Part shown: positions 15,896 through 24,118 of the stretch, in pieces | Layout of the letters: each line of letters begins with the position of its first letter | Position numbering within the stretch: the stretch's first letter is position 1 | Origin: Pyxidicoccus fallax | GTDB taxonomy: Bacteria > Myxococcota > Myxococcia > Myxococcales > Myxococcaceae | Assembly: GCF_012933655.1 (NCBI RefSeq) | Contig: NZ_JABBJJ010000010.1 | Span: 1-64,000 of the forward strand | Reading direction: 5' to 3' | DNA length: 64,000 nucleotides | Position numbers and translations under genes: made by a program | Notes under the pieces: model-generated | Seen by the model: the letters and a program-made list of their open reading frames with translations, nothing else | What the model was told of the DNA's origin: nothing | The model's database searches: none

Positions 15896-16981
15896 ATGAC
15901 TCACGAGCAGATCACGAAAATGGTGAAGGCGCTCGGCCCCGAGGTCGCGCGTGAGCTGATCAACGCTGCGGCCCGAAGCGCCCCCGGCCGCGTGGGTACA
16001 GACAGGGCGACGCGCGAGGGCAGCGTCTACGCAAGCGTCGCGAACTTTGGCGCGTTCACGAAGAGCGTCATCGCCTTGGGTCGCCGCACGGGCGCGGGCG
16101 AGCTGCTCGACGCCGCGAAGCGCTTCGGCAATGCCGACGTGCAGAAGGCGGTTCAGCTCAGCAAGTTCGACAGCGCGGGCGTGCTCGCACCGATCCAGCA
16201 GAGCGGCGAGGTGATCGAATTCCTCCGACCCGAGGCCGCGCTGCTCAAGCTCGGCGTGCGAACCCAGCCGTTCAAGGGCGAGTTGCACATGGGCACGCAG
16301 ACGGGGACTTCTGTCTTCAAGTGGGTTGGCGAGGGGGAGACGGTCCCGAGGAGCGCGCCGAAGTACGGGAAGCTCGTGCTCAAGGCGCACAAGGCGATGG
16401 TCCTCACCGACGTCAGCAACGACCTGCTGCGCACGCCGGGGGTCGGTGACGCGAGCGTCGGTGAGGACATCCGCGCCACCGTGGCTGATGGCCTCGACGA
16501 CGCTGGCTTCAACGGTGACGGCACAAGCGCCGCGCCGAAGGGGCTCTTCGTGCAGCTCGACCCCGCGCAGGTCTTCGCGAGCACGGGCACGACCGCCGCG
16601 GCATACCTGGCCGACATCGATAGGGCGGTCGAGCTGCCGCTGACCGCGCATGTTCGCATGGGCACTGCGGCGTGGGTCATTCACCCGACCCGGGCGACTG
16701 CGCTGATGCAGCTCAAGGACACGGGCATCTTCATCTTCCGTCAGGAGATGCTCGACAAGGGCACGATCCGGGGCTTCCCCTTCGTGATGACGACTCGCGT
16801 CCCCGTGACGAAGATCGTCTTCTCGGCGGACTGGCGGCAATTCATTTACGGGATCGACGAGAATCTGATCCTCTCCGAGCACGACACCCGAGCCGAGCAC
16901 GACGAGACGACCATCCGCGCGATCGTGAAGGGCGACTTCAAGCTGCGCCAGCCGAAGGCGTTCAGCTCGATCACCTACTAA
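15896..16981 (+). CDS. HK97-fold major capsid protein
   Basis: The 361-residue shell protein starts at ATG 15896, preceded by a strong GAGGAG (15881-15886, 9-base spacing). HK97 gp5-like features in order are a helical N-arm (about 1-95), FDSAGVLAPIQQSGEVIEFL, RPEAALLKLGVRTQPFKGEL, VFKWVGEGETVPRSAPKYGK, LVLKAHKAMVLTDVSNDLLR, and the GDGTSAAPKGLF turn. A late region VIHPTRATALMQLKDTGIF and RGFPFVMTTRVPV follows, as in the family. The length suits a single MCP. It would assemble the head of a particle, yet no portal, terminase or tail gene is in the element. It can be read as one 634-codon frame with the protease only because of the frameshift there. Confidence 0.92.
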   Translation: MTHEQITKMVKALGPEVARELINAAARSAPGRVGTDRATREGSVYASVANFGAFTKSVIALGRRTGAGELLDAAKRFGNADVQKAVQLSKFDSAGVLAPIQQSGEVIEFLRPEAALLKLGVRTQPFKGELHMGTQTGTSVFKWVGEGETVPRSAPKYGKLVLKAHKAMVLTDVSNDLLRTPGVGDASVGEDIRATVADGLDDAGFNGDGTSAAPKGLFVQLDPAQVFASTGTTAAAYLADIDRAVELPLTAHVRMGTAAWVIHPTRATALMQLKDTGIFIFRQEMLDKGTIRGFPFVMTTRVPVTKIVFSADWRQFIYGIDENLILSEHDTRAEHDETTIRAIVKGDFKLRQPKAFSSITY

Positions 16982-17013
16982 GCCGACTGGGTGATACCGG
17001 GGCAGCTCGCACA

Positions 17014-17286
17014 GTGCATGCGGAAGACCTGCCCGCGCTCGAAGCTGGCCGTCTTGGGGGGAACCACGACAACGCGGTTCTACGCATGCTGTCGGCCAGT
17101 GCGCCGTCGCTCGTCGCGGGTTTCTGGGAGAGGTTCGCCCGCGACCTGGACTTCGAGCCGCTCGGGGTCGAGTGGGTGCCGGAGACCGCGCAGCCCCTCA
17201 AGCGCGGCAAGCTCCGCCTGATGCGCGGTCACGTCTGGCATCGAGTCCAGGAGACGGGCACATGCACGGGCCCCGACGCCCCGTAG
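17014..17286 (+). CDS. Small unknown protein downstream of the capsid gene
   Basis: A GTG-started frame of 90 codons follows the capsid gene by 32 bp. The product contains AEDLPALEAGRLGGNHDNAV, then MLSASAPSLVAGFWERFARD, LDFEPLGVEWVPE and a basic GKLRLMRGHVWHRVQE. I recognise no family. Its place right after the MCP suggests a head-completion or decoration role, but nothing in the sequence proves this. An internal ATG at 17085 (66 codons) is an alternative start. No clear ribosome binding site is seen for either. Confidence 0.4.
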   Translation: MHAEDLPALEAGRLGGNHDNAVLRMLSASAPSLVAGFWERFARDLDFEPLGVEWVPETAQPLKRGKLRLMRGHVWHRVQETGTCTGPDAP

Positions 17287-18086
17287 ACGAGGCGCGCTTG
17301 CTCGTGGCTCGTGGAGCCCGGCATTTAATCGCTCGCTCTAGCGGGGGGGCTGCCTGGAGACACTCCCCCCCGGTTCGGATTTCCGGAGCGCCGTCACTTG
17401 GAACCTTGCTCGGCGGTCGTACACGCTGGGAAAATTTCCAAAAAAGCTGGGGCCGCTGATTTTGCTGCGTGTTCCCCCTGAAAACTTGCCGAAATTGTAC
17501 AGCTTTGCCTGTCGCTTTCGAGTCCGCTGAGTGCAAGCCTAGCAGGCTGCCGCTACGGCATGACTCATCGCTCCTGAGCCGGTGCGCGAGTCCTGCTGGC
17601 CGCCCGCTCCGAAGCGTTGGTTATTGCGATCTGAGGGCCCGCCACGATTCCGCTGCGCCAATGCTCGAGGCCTCGGATGGCCCCGTTGGCGAGACATTCG
17701 TTGCGTCGTTCCTAGCGTTCGCAGGCGGCCCACGATGCCATTTTCCCTAGCCGGTGCCCCGGGGGGACCCTGCGTGTTCGTTGCTACGCTCCCAAGGCTT
17801 TCCAGCGCCTTTGGTCGGTACCGTAGCTGCCGATTAATGGACCGCCCAGCCGGCACAGAGCTGCTAATGCTCGCGGCAGAGCCATCGCACGCCGCGCCGA
17901 GCGCCGGTGCGAATAAACGCTCCTCTCCCTTGTCGTGGCTCGCCGCTGCTTGGGGGGCCGCCATGGGGGCGGTTGTCGAGCAAGCGGCTCATGCCTGCTC
18001 CTTCTCCGCTCACTCGTTGCGCGCCAAATCTGCCAGTACAGAAGGCTGTCAATCTACTTGACGATGCCGCAATTGCTGCGGTCTCG
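17287..18086. other. 800-bp gene-free stretch after the capsid cassette
   Basis: This stretch holds copy 2 of the 95-bp repeat (17353-17448) and otherwise no frame with convincing coding character. Frames longer than 100 codons here have shadow-like Ser/Arg/Pro composition and no ribosome binding sites. It may be eroded phage DNA where packaging or head genes once stood, which I cannot show. Confidence 0.45.
17353..17448 (+). repeat. 95-bp direct repeat, copy 2 (right of capsid cassette)
   Basis: The segment begins cctggagacactcccccccg and contains tgctcggcggtcgtacacgc followed by aaaatttccaaaaaagc, matching 14604-14698 in the same orientation. Weaker similarity continues for about 45 bp beyond (cttgccgaaa is shared near 14741 and 17487). 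Confidence 0.85.
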
Positions 18087-18845
18087 TCACCGAGTGGTAC
18101 GCAGCAAGAGATCAATGTCCTGAGCATGGGCCCATAACGCCGCGAGCAACTTGTGAAACAGTGCCTCATCTAGAGGTAATGGTTGATCAAGAACTAGAGA
18201 GGGGATCGAGCCTTTGCAGCCCTCAAACGTTCGATCGTCGGTCAGTCCACGAGAGTGAACAATGCAGTTCCGAAACAACTGAGCTGCATGGAGATGCTGC
18301 AAGTTTAGCTTGTGCTCTGAATCCGCTTTGACAACATTGATTCCAAGCACGGAGTCAACGGCGGTAGGACGCTTCGAGTAGTTTTCCCCGAGAACTTCGG
18401 CAGTCCGATGCCCGACCCATAGTCGCTTAACGAAGTCCGCTGCTGTCTCCGCTGATGTGGCTTGGTCGATTGGAATCTGCATCTTTATCGACTTGTCGGG
18501 AAGGGGTTCGTCTTCAAGGTGCTTACGAACCGTTCGTTCCAAGAATGCTTCGTAGTGTGCAACAGCATCTACCAAGCAAAGTTGTCGCAAGCGAGACGAC
18601 TGTCCATCTACAAGCGACTTAAGCTCTGAGGTGGACAGGTTAAGATGGCTGGAAACCGATGTGGGGATAGCGGCGCGCGCAGTTCCTGATGCGGTGGCCG
18701 CTTTGAGTGCGTGCGCTCCAGCAACCGCAAGCCAGTAAAAATGATTTATATCCGTCAGCGCATCTTGGAACGCGGCGAGAGCATCGGAAACTGGCGGGCG
18801 GTGCTCTCGTTTCGGCAACACGCGTGCAGGTCGTTTATTCGCCAT
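18087..18845 (-). CDS. HEPN-like protein (possible RNase / defence cargo)
   Basis: The 252-residue, mostly helical protein has no family I can name with certainty. Near residue 195 the helix LQHLHAAQLFRNCIVHSRGL contains R-N-C-I-V-H, which fits the Rx4-6H signature of HEPN ribonuclease domains, including RiboL-PSP-like members. The N-terminal half, with LVDAVAHYEAFLERTVRKHL, also resembles those proteins. HEPN proteins often act as toxins or anti-phage effectors. No antitoxin gene such as MNT is adjacent. A GGAGG ribosome binding site precedes the ATG by 7 bases. Codon use is less GC-biased than in flanking genes, suggesting separate acquisition. Confidence 0.55.
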   Translation of the reverse strand: MANKRPARVLPKREHRPPVSDALAAFQDALTDINHFYWLAVAGAHALKAATASGTARAAIPTSVSSHLNLSTSELKSLVDGQSSRLRQLCLVDAVAHYEAFLERTVRKHLEDEPLPDKSIKMQIPIDQATSAETAADFVKRLWVGHRTAEVLGENYSKRPTAVDSVLGINVVKADSEHKLNLQHLHAAQLFRNCIVHSRGLTDDRTFEGCKGSIPSLVLDQPLPLDEALFHKLLAALWAHAQDIDLLLRTTR

Positions 18846-19014
18846 CGGTAGCCTCCAAGATCAAAATACAATGCGGCGATGAAGGTTCTGGTCGTCTATT
18901 CATCTGCCCTCTTGGGGCTACCTCAGTTCACTAGAGCTTGTTTCTGTAGGATACGCTCCTGTCAGGCGACTCCTCCGGCGGAGAAGTTGTCCGGATTCCT
19001 AGCCGAAGCCGGCT

Positions 19015-20196
19015 CTAGGGGGATGTTTGCAGTTGGGTTGGCTGGGGGGGGATATCGGGAGTCGGCGCAGGCCGAGCGTCTTCAGTCGCCTTCGCCACTT
19101 CGGCTGTTTGTAGGCGTTGTATTTCACTGCGCAGCCAATCTCGATAAAAGTGCGTGTTGGTAAACGTCGACGTCTGACCAGTGCCAAGACTGGCAACCCC
19201 AATGATTGAAGGTGTGCCCCCTCCCGCATCTTCTCGCAAGCAGGGCCCGCCACTGTCACCTCTGTAGATATGTGGTCCTGGCTGCGTCACCTGAATTTTC
19301 TTTCCTCCCTCAATCGATGTCCTTGATATAACGTTCCTTCCAGAGCGCCGGTGTCCATAAATCCCGCCGACTATCTTGTCGAAACCGAACCCAACCATCG
19401 TTCCAGCTTCACTTGTCCGCGCCTCTGTGTCGGACAGAATGGCACTACCCCAATTGCTCTGTACGTCTTTTTCAAGAAGCAGGAGGGCCAGATCGGCATC
19501 GCTTGAGGAGACTGTTTCTTTGTTGTTTGCCATCGTGATGAGGATCTTTAGGTTGGGATGAGGAATAACATCGGTAACGCCATGAGGTGTGCTCTTCAAC
19601 TCATAGCGCTGCCGGGGGCCTCTCCTAGTCATGATGGTTACTGGCTCATAACGAACAGTAGTTATTTCGACCTCGGAAGCACAGTCAGAGCTATCGATAA
19701 GCGCTTTCCCTTCGTCTCCTGGAGTGGTGGCTGGCTTCATTGCGCATACGCAGTGTCCAGCTGTGAGAACAAGGCGAGGGCCAATTAGAGTGCCGGTGCA
19801 TCTTCCTCTGTTTGCAATTAATGGGTCGGAAGATGTAACCATTACAACAAATGGGAAACGATTCTCTTCGTCTACGGCCGCATCCAGAACAAAAAGTCTT
19901 TCGTCAAGCTGCTGTATCTCTTGTGCTGTCGTGGGCGCTGTCGTGGGCGCTGTCGTGGGCGCTGTCGTGGGCGCTGTCCCTTCGCTGTTCACAAGAATAA
20001 GCGCATCAAGCTTTTTGCTAACAGACTTGACTGCCTTGGCGGTGTCGTGAATAGCAGCCTTCTTGGCGGGTGTGGGTGTGTTTGGATTGACTTTTAGTAT
20101 GTCCCCATCCAAAGCAAAGCTGCGGTTTGGTGACAAGGTAAGGACTGCAAGAAGGGACGCGAGAAGCTGAGCAGTTCTGTAGTGTCTAATGCTCAT
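19015..20196 (-). CDS. Secreted trypsin-like serine protease (S1 family)
   Basis: The 393-residue protein begins with a signal peptide (MSIRHYRTAQLLASLLAVLT, cleavage near SFA-LDG). A Thr-Ala-Pro tandem repeat (about 70-87) precedes the protease domain. The catalytic triad is visible as His in LTAGHC, Asp in SSDADLALLLL, and Ser in RGDSGGPC. The enzyme should act outside the cytoplasm on unknown substrates. The ATG at 20196 is preferred over a TTG at 20208 because GGGAG precedes it. The barrel-like gene ends 12 bp upstream, so the two form a pair. The C-terminal tail is Pro/Gln-rich and disordered. Its placement between inverted repeats suggests it moved in as a cassette. Confidence 0.88.
   Translation of the reverse strand: MSIRHYRTAQLLASLLAVLTLSPNRSFALDGDILKVNPNTPTPAKKAAIHDTAKAVKSVSKKLDALILVNSEGTAPTTAPTTAPTTAPTTAQEIQQLDERLFVLDAAVDEENRFPFVVMVTSSDPLIANRGRCTGTLIGPRLVLTAGHCVCAMKPATTPGDEGKALIDSSDCASEVEITTVRYEPVTIMTRRGPRQRYELKSTPHGVTDVIPHPNLKILITMANNKETVSSSDADLALLLLEKDVQSNWGSAILSDTEARTSEAGTMVGFGFDKIVGGIYGHRRSGRNVISRTSIEGGKKIQVTQPGPHIYRGDSGGPCLREDAGGGTPSIIGVASLGTGQTSTFTNTHFYRDWLRSEIQRLQTAEVAKATEDARPAPTPDIPPQPTQLQTSP
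19921..19979 (-). repeat. 12-bp tandem repeat inside the protease gene
   Basis: At least four copies of gctgtcgtgggc encode repeated Thr-Ala-Pro-Thr on the minus strand, between the signal peptide and the catalytic domain. Changes in copy number keep the frame, altering linker length. Confidence 0.8.
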
Positions 20197-20208
20197 TGGG
20201 GCTCCCAA

Positions 20209-20748
20209 TTACCATACGGCGAATGGGATGAATGCATCGTCGCCGAGAACAAATGCGTCAATTCGGGCGCTAAGGCCATAGTAAGTTGTGCCTGAAATGA
20301 AGTCGCGGCCGATGCTGAATGCAATTGGGCCCAAGCCAAGAAAACCGCTGATGCCAAAGCGCCCCTTTACCTCATCGCTTTCGCCGCTTCCGACGCCGGC
20401 GTTCAATGCAGCGCCTAGCATCACCATGGGAGAAAGTGTGAGATTGCCGTCGCCATTGTAAATGCCCTTGCCAATCATCAAGGCGGCTCCGCCTCCTATT
20501 TCAAGCTTATTGCCAAGAATCGCTTCTCCATCCTTCACGCGGAGTTCTGTGAAGCCAACGGGCAGCGTTGCCGTAAGCAGCAGGATATTGTAGCGCTTTC
20601 CAATTTCTTTCTCTGCGTTCAAGAGTACTGGTTGGCCTAGGCGCTGTTCAGCTAGGATGCGCTCAAAGGCTTCACCTCCAAAGACTTGGGCATTCGCGCG
20701 CCCGGACAAACAAATGAAGCAGAACAGCAAAAAGATGCTTGGCCTCAT
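20209..20748 (-). CDS. Small secreted beta-rich (barrel-like) protein
   Basis: The 179-residue product has a signal peptide (MRPSIFLLFCFICLSGRANA) followed by alternating amphipathic strands with many Gly (EIGGGAALMIGKGIYNGDG, GISGFLGLGPIAFSIGRDF) and a C-terminal aromatic (FAVW). This resembles an eight-stranded outer-membrane barrel or a periplasmic beta protein, although no named family is evident. A GGGAGGGG stretch lies immediately before the ATG. It is cotranscribed with the S1 protease downstream and may be its membrane partner or substrate, which is inference from pairing alone. Confidence 0.55.
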   Translation of the reverse strand: MRPSIFLLFCFICLSGRANAQVFGGEAFERILAEQRLGQPVLLNAEKEIGKRYNILLLTATLPVGFTELRVKDGEAILGNKLEIGGGAALMIGKGIYNGDGNLTLSPMVMLGAALNAGVGSGESDEVKGRFGISGFLGLGPIAFSIGRDFISGTTYYGLSARIDAFVLGDDAFIPFAVW

Positions 20749-21280
20749 TTCCCCTCCCGTTTGACATTTGTGCTGCGAAGACTCCCCACATCAAAGAGTG
20801 GCTTCTGTGCAAAAGTCAACCCCCGGCGCAACTGGCTCACAATGCTCCTAAGCTCCGTTGTCGGTAGATCGCCCGGTAATTCCTCCGTAGGAGGGGTGGC
20901 TTGACAGAACGATGTCCTGCCGCAGCAGGCTCTAAGGAATTCCGCACCGCCTGGTGTGGCTGAACTACTGGTCGGTACCTGCCGCACGGGCCATCGGGTT
21001 GCCATCCCCTGCGCGCGACGCCGAGTTGCTGTCACGGGTGCGGCGCACGGCATCGGGTGGCTGGGCCGCGCAGCTCACGGACGCGCCGCTTGACCTGGAC
21101 AGCCCCGCCCTCCTGGGCGCGCTCCTGCGGGTCTATGGTCGATTCCCGGAGATCGGCGGTCGCACTGCACTTTGCCCCCTCCGTGCCGGGGCGAGGGGGC
21201 TGCTCCCTTCCGTAGGGAAGGAGGGCGCTGCGCATTCGCAGGCGGTGGTAGCGTGCCCCGTCTTCGGAGGTCAGGCACCA
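20749..21280. other. Intergenic region with the right inverted repeat
   Basis: The stretch contains the right terminal inverted repeat (about 20870-20934) and then about 350 bp before the DUF2381-like gene. A frame open from 20954 continues into that gene, but its first 109 codons have no ribosome binding site and a shadow-like composition. The region around 21170-21240 is rich in inverted GGGG/CCCC runs and could fold, but no regulatory element is recognisable. Confidence 0.4.
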
Positions 21281-22177
21281 TTGCTGCTACCCGTTAGATT
21301 GGCCCTTGCGCTCGTGCTGCTGGGGGGAGCTGCGCCGCGAGCCGAAGCCGCCCCGCCGCGCACGAAGCGAGAGCGGCCGGTCGCTGTCGTCGTGAACCCG
21401 GCCGAACCGTTGCCCGAGATTCGCGTCGAAGCGGCAGCCCCGACGTTACTGTTCTTCCCGACGACGGTCGCGGAAAGCACGCTCACTGTTGACGAGAAGC
21501 CGCGCACGATCGACACGGCGGCGGTTCCGGGCGACGGGTCGCGGATTCGGGTGCTCGACGTGGGCAAGCGCTCGATCATCGTTCAGCCCGTCGAGGATCT
21601 TCGGGCGGGTGAGCGACACGAGCTTGCGGTTTTCTTCGCGGACGGGCGCGCACCGGCACGGGCCGCATTCGTGCTCGTGACCGACCCGGCCGAAGCGGAC
21701 GCACGGATCGACGTGGAACGCCGCGAGCCGCCGACAGCCGCGTGCCCTGCCGAAGCGCCGCGGCCCCCTCCCAGGCCGGAAGACTTCGTGCTGCTGGGCT
21801 ACGTCGACGAGAAAGGGGTCAGGAGGGGCGCGGTTCGCCCGGCTAAGGATGATGCGCTGGGGTTGGAGTCAGGGCAGGGCAGCTCGTATCGCGGGGCAAC
21901 GTGGGCGCTGGTGGACGTGGTGATCGTCAACTCGGCCGGTCAGCAACCATGGACGCCGCGCGAGGCGATTTTTAGGGGCAAGCGGGGCGCCACGCTGCCG
22001 GCTCGGGTCGTGACAGTAGGCAACGGGGAGATTGCTCCGGGGGCATCGCTTCGGGTGCTCGCCGTTGCGGACACGTTGCCGGCGAGCGTGGGCGAGGTCT
22101 TCGCTTTGGAGGTGCGCGGTTCGGGTGGCCGTAGCCTTGTGATTCCGGGTGTCCGCTTTACGGAGGGCGACCAATGA
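21281..22177 (+). CDS. DUF2381-like myxobacterial exported protein
   Basis: I place the start at TTG 21281 because GGAGG (21266-21270) precedes it and a signal peptide begins there (LLLPVRLALALVLLGGAAPR, cleavage near AEA-APP). The 298-residue product is Pro/Ala/Val-rich with beta-strands: LPEIRVEAAAPTLLFFPTTV, ILDVGKRSIIVQPVEDLRAGE-like segments, VDVVIVNSAGQQPWTPREAI and SLRVLAVADTLPASVGEVFA. This strand order matches the DUF2381 family (TIGR02268), which is largely myxobacterial and often paired with Ser/Thr kinases. The role is unknown; it may be an extracytoplasmic sensor or ligand for the kinase encoded next, whose start it overlaps by 4 bp. Confidence 0.7.
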   Translation: MLLPVRLALALVLLGGAAPRAEAAPPRTKRERPVAVVVNPAEPLPEIRVEAAAPTLLFFPTTVAESTLTVDEKPRTIDTAAVPGDGSRIRVLDVGKRSIIVQPVEDLRAGERHELAVFFADGRAPARAAFVLVTDPAEADARIDVERREPPTAACPAEAPRPPPRPEDFVLLGYVDEKGVRRGAVRPAKDDALGLESGQGSSYRGATWALVDVVIVNSAGQQPWTPREAIFRGKRGATLPARVVTVGNGEIAPGASLRVLAVADTLPASVGEVFALEVRGSGGRSLVIPGVRFTEGDQ

Positions 22178-23955
22178 CGTTGAACCTAATCCGCCTGCCA
22201 TCCGGCACGGTGATTGACGGATGGCACGTCGTGAAGGAACTAGGTAACGGCGGGTTTGCTGTCGTCTACCTTGTGGAGAAGAACGGCAAGCCCCACGCGC
22301 TCAAGCTCGCGCGACACCGCGACGCTAGCGGGGACGAAAAGAAAACCCATGCCCGCGTGGTGCAGGAGTTGGCGATCCTGTTGACGCTGAGCCATCCGAA
22401 CATCGTCAGCCCGCGCGGGTTCGGGTACGCGGAGACGGGGAACGTGTTCCTCGTGCTGGATTACGTGGACGGCTGGACGCTCGGAGAGTGGAAGGAACGC
22501 AAGCACCCAACCGCGCACGAGATTCTGAGCGTGTTTGTGAAGCTCGCTTCGGCGCTGGCTTACATGCACAGCAAGGGCATTCTTCACCGTGACTTGAAGC
22601 TAGAAAATGTGCTGATCCGGAAGAGCGACGGAGAGCCGGTCATCATTGACTATAGCTGTGCGACCCACGGCCACGCGGACGAATTGACCGACGAGGGGCT
22701 GCCCCCAGGCACAGACCGTTTCCGAGCGCCTGAGCAATTCAGATTTCTGCGGGCGCACCTTGACGAGCACCGGGCGCGTTACGCCTTCCAGGTGGCCGAC
22801 GAGATCTTCGCGTTGGGCGCGATGCTCTACGAGCTGCTGACCGATGCGCGACCGACTCAACACCGCGATCGCTTCACCCTCAATCACCCGATTGCCGCGC
22901 CTCTAGCTGCAAGGGTGGTGAACCCTCGCGTTCCGGCAGCGCTCAGCGACCTAGTCGAATCCATGCTGTCCCGCGATCCCACACGGCGCCCCGTCGATAC
23001 CGAAGTGCTTCGTCGGGAGCTGGCGGAACTTCTGGAGGACCCGGGGGCGGACTACACAGCGCCAGTGCATCCACCGTCCGAGCAGCGGCAGCCCGAGCCC
23101 GCCGAAGGTGGGGCGCCGGCTGCGTTGGCGCCGAAGGGCAAGCCCCGCTCGCTCAGGCTCGGGCAGCTCGCGGCGGGTGCCGCTGTCGTTGTCCTTGCCG
23201 CCGTCGTGGCCCTCTGGAACGTCCCCCAGGAAGCGCCCACGCCGCCCGCCGAGCCGCACGTCGCCGCGCGCGCGGTGCCCCCTAACGTCCCTTCCGCGCC
23301 CCTCAAGACAGTCTCGCCTGATATGTCAGCCCCCGCCCCCATGTTTCCGGGGGACGCAGGCACCGCACCTGCCGCCGTTCAGGAGGATGTTTCCGTGAAG
23401 ACCCAGCGACCCGAAGCCCCTAAGCAGGCGCGAGCCGGACGTGCCCAAACGGCGCCCACCTTGCCGGACGTGTGCAAAGGGCTCCCGCTCGTCGCCGCCC
23501 TTGCGATGGGGTGTCCGGGTGTCCAGGTCAGGCCGGAACCTTTCACCTGCCCAGCGGGAGCGCAGGAGGCAATGCGCGACGAGCTGCATTGGCGCGTTGA
23601 CGGCGAGCGGTTTCAGCTCGTGATCGACGACCGGAAGGGTCGCGAGGAAGACCCGTGGTTTCCCGCTGGCGCTGACGTGGTGGGGGTCGTCCCGAAGGGC
23701 GTGACCGACCCCCGGCATTTGCAGGTCGCGCCCCCAGGCACGCGGTTCCTCGGGGGGAAGGTCTATCTCATTCCCGAGAAGACGCGGGACGGCGATCCCG
23801 GGCGGGTGGTCGTGAAGTATGACCGCGTGAAGGTGCCTGGAAAGGACGAGCTGCCCGTGTGCTTCGTGGTGGACTTGCCGGCCGAAGCTGTGAAGGACAC
23901 GGCGGCGAAGTCCCGCAATTGGGGCACCGGCAAGCCGGTTTCTGAGTGGCCCTGA
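22174..23955 (+). CDS. Transmembrane Ser/Thr protein kinase (Hanks type)
   Basis: The 593-residue kinase has its catalytic domain at about 8-285: Gly loop GNGGFAVVYLV, Lys in HALKLARH, HRDLKLENVLI catalytic loop, DYS in the place of DFG (IIDYSCATHG), and APEQF. One transmembrane helix follows (about 325-345, LAAGAAVVVLAAVVALW). After a Pro/Ala-rich linker, the extracytoplasmic domain (about 430-590) contains Cys residues (DVCKGL, MGCPG, FTCPAG, VCFVVDLP). Key catalytic residues are kept, so activity is likely. The overlap with the DUF2381-like gene suggests both act in one signalling unit at the envelope. Kinase-DUF2381 pairs are common in myxobacterial genomes. Confidence 0.88.
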   Translation: MTLNLIRLPSGTVIDGWHVVKELGNGGFAVVYLVEKNGKPHALKLARHRDASGDEKKTHARVVQELAILLTLSHPNIVSPRGFGYAETGNVFLVLDYVDGWTLGEWKERKHPTAHEILSVFVKLASALAYMHSKGILHRDLKLENVLIRKSDGEPVIIDYSCATHGHADELTDEGLPPGTDRFRAPEQFRFLRAHLDEHRARYAFQVADEIFALGAMLYELLTDARPTQHRDRFTLNHPIAAPLAARVVNPRVPAALSDLVESMLSRDPTRRPVDTEVLRRELAELLEDPGADYTAPVHPPSEQRQPEPAEGGAPAALAPKGKPRSLRLGQLAAGAAVVVLAAVVALWNVPQEAPTPPAEPHVAARAVPPNVPSAPLKTVSPDMSAPAPMFPGDAGTAPAAVQEDVSVKTQRPEAPKQARAGRAQTAPTLPDVCKGLPLVAALAMGCPGVQVRPEPFTCPAGAQEAMRDELHWRVDGERFQLVIDDRKGREEDPWFPAGADVVGVVPKGVTDPRHLQVAPPGTRFLGGKVYLIPEKTRDGDPGRVVVKYDRVKVPGKDELPVCFVVDLPAEAVKDTAAKSRNWGTGKPVSEWP

Positions 23956-24118
23956 GCGTCCCCGCAGGGTGACGTGGCGGGTAGGTGGTCCGATTTCGTT
24001 CGGGCCCGCTCGTCAACACCCCACCCTGTGAGGGAGTTCCAATTGCCCTGATCCCTTGGGTAACGTGCCCCTGCGTCGCGTTGGCCCGGTGCCCGCGCGA
24101 CTGGCGGGAGGACCGAGG

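Larger units (their letters stand above)
18932..20934. mobile_element. 2.0 kb cassette bounded by ~65-bp terminal inverted repeats, no transposase
   Basis: The left end (18932 onward, tagagcttgtttctgtagga) and the inverted right end (20934 backward, tagagcctgctgcggcagga) read inward. They share TAGAGC, AGGA, CTGTCA, CCTCC and CGGAG in register over about 65 bp, around 70 percent by eye. TA lies at both outer edges, as in TA-duplicating IS630/mariner or IS5-like elements. Between the ends are only a secreted protease and a small barrel-like protein, both of lower GC than their surroundings. It looks like a non-autonomous transposon with passenger genes. Confidence 0.5.

Noticed and set aside
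15077-16981. A genuine 634-residue protease-capsid fusion
   Set aside because: The capsid gene has its own strong ribosome binding site and ATG, and the protease tail looks natural only in a shifted frame, so two genes with a frameshift are more likely.
17582-18061. A 159-codon plus-strand frame in the gene-poor part of the element
   Set aside because: It has Pro/Arg/Ser-rich composition, no ribosome binding site and no motif; it is more likely eroded DNA.
20954-21280. An N-terminal extension of the DUF2381-like protein by 109 residues
   Set aside because: The extension has no ribosome binding site and would bury the signal peptide that begins at 21281, where GGAGG is well placed.
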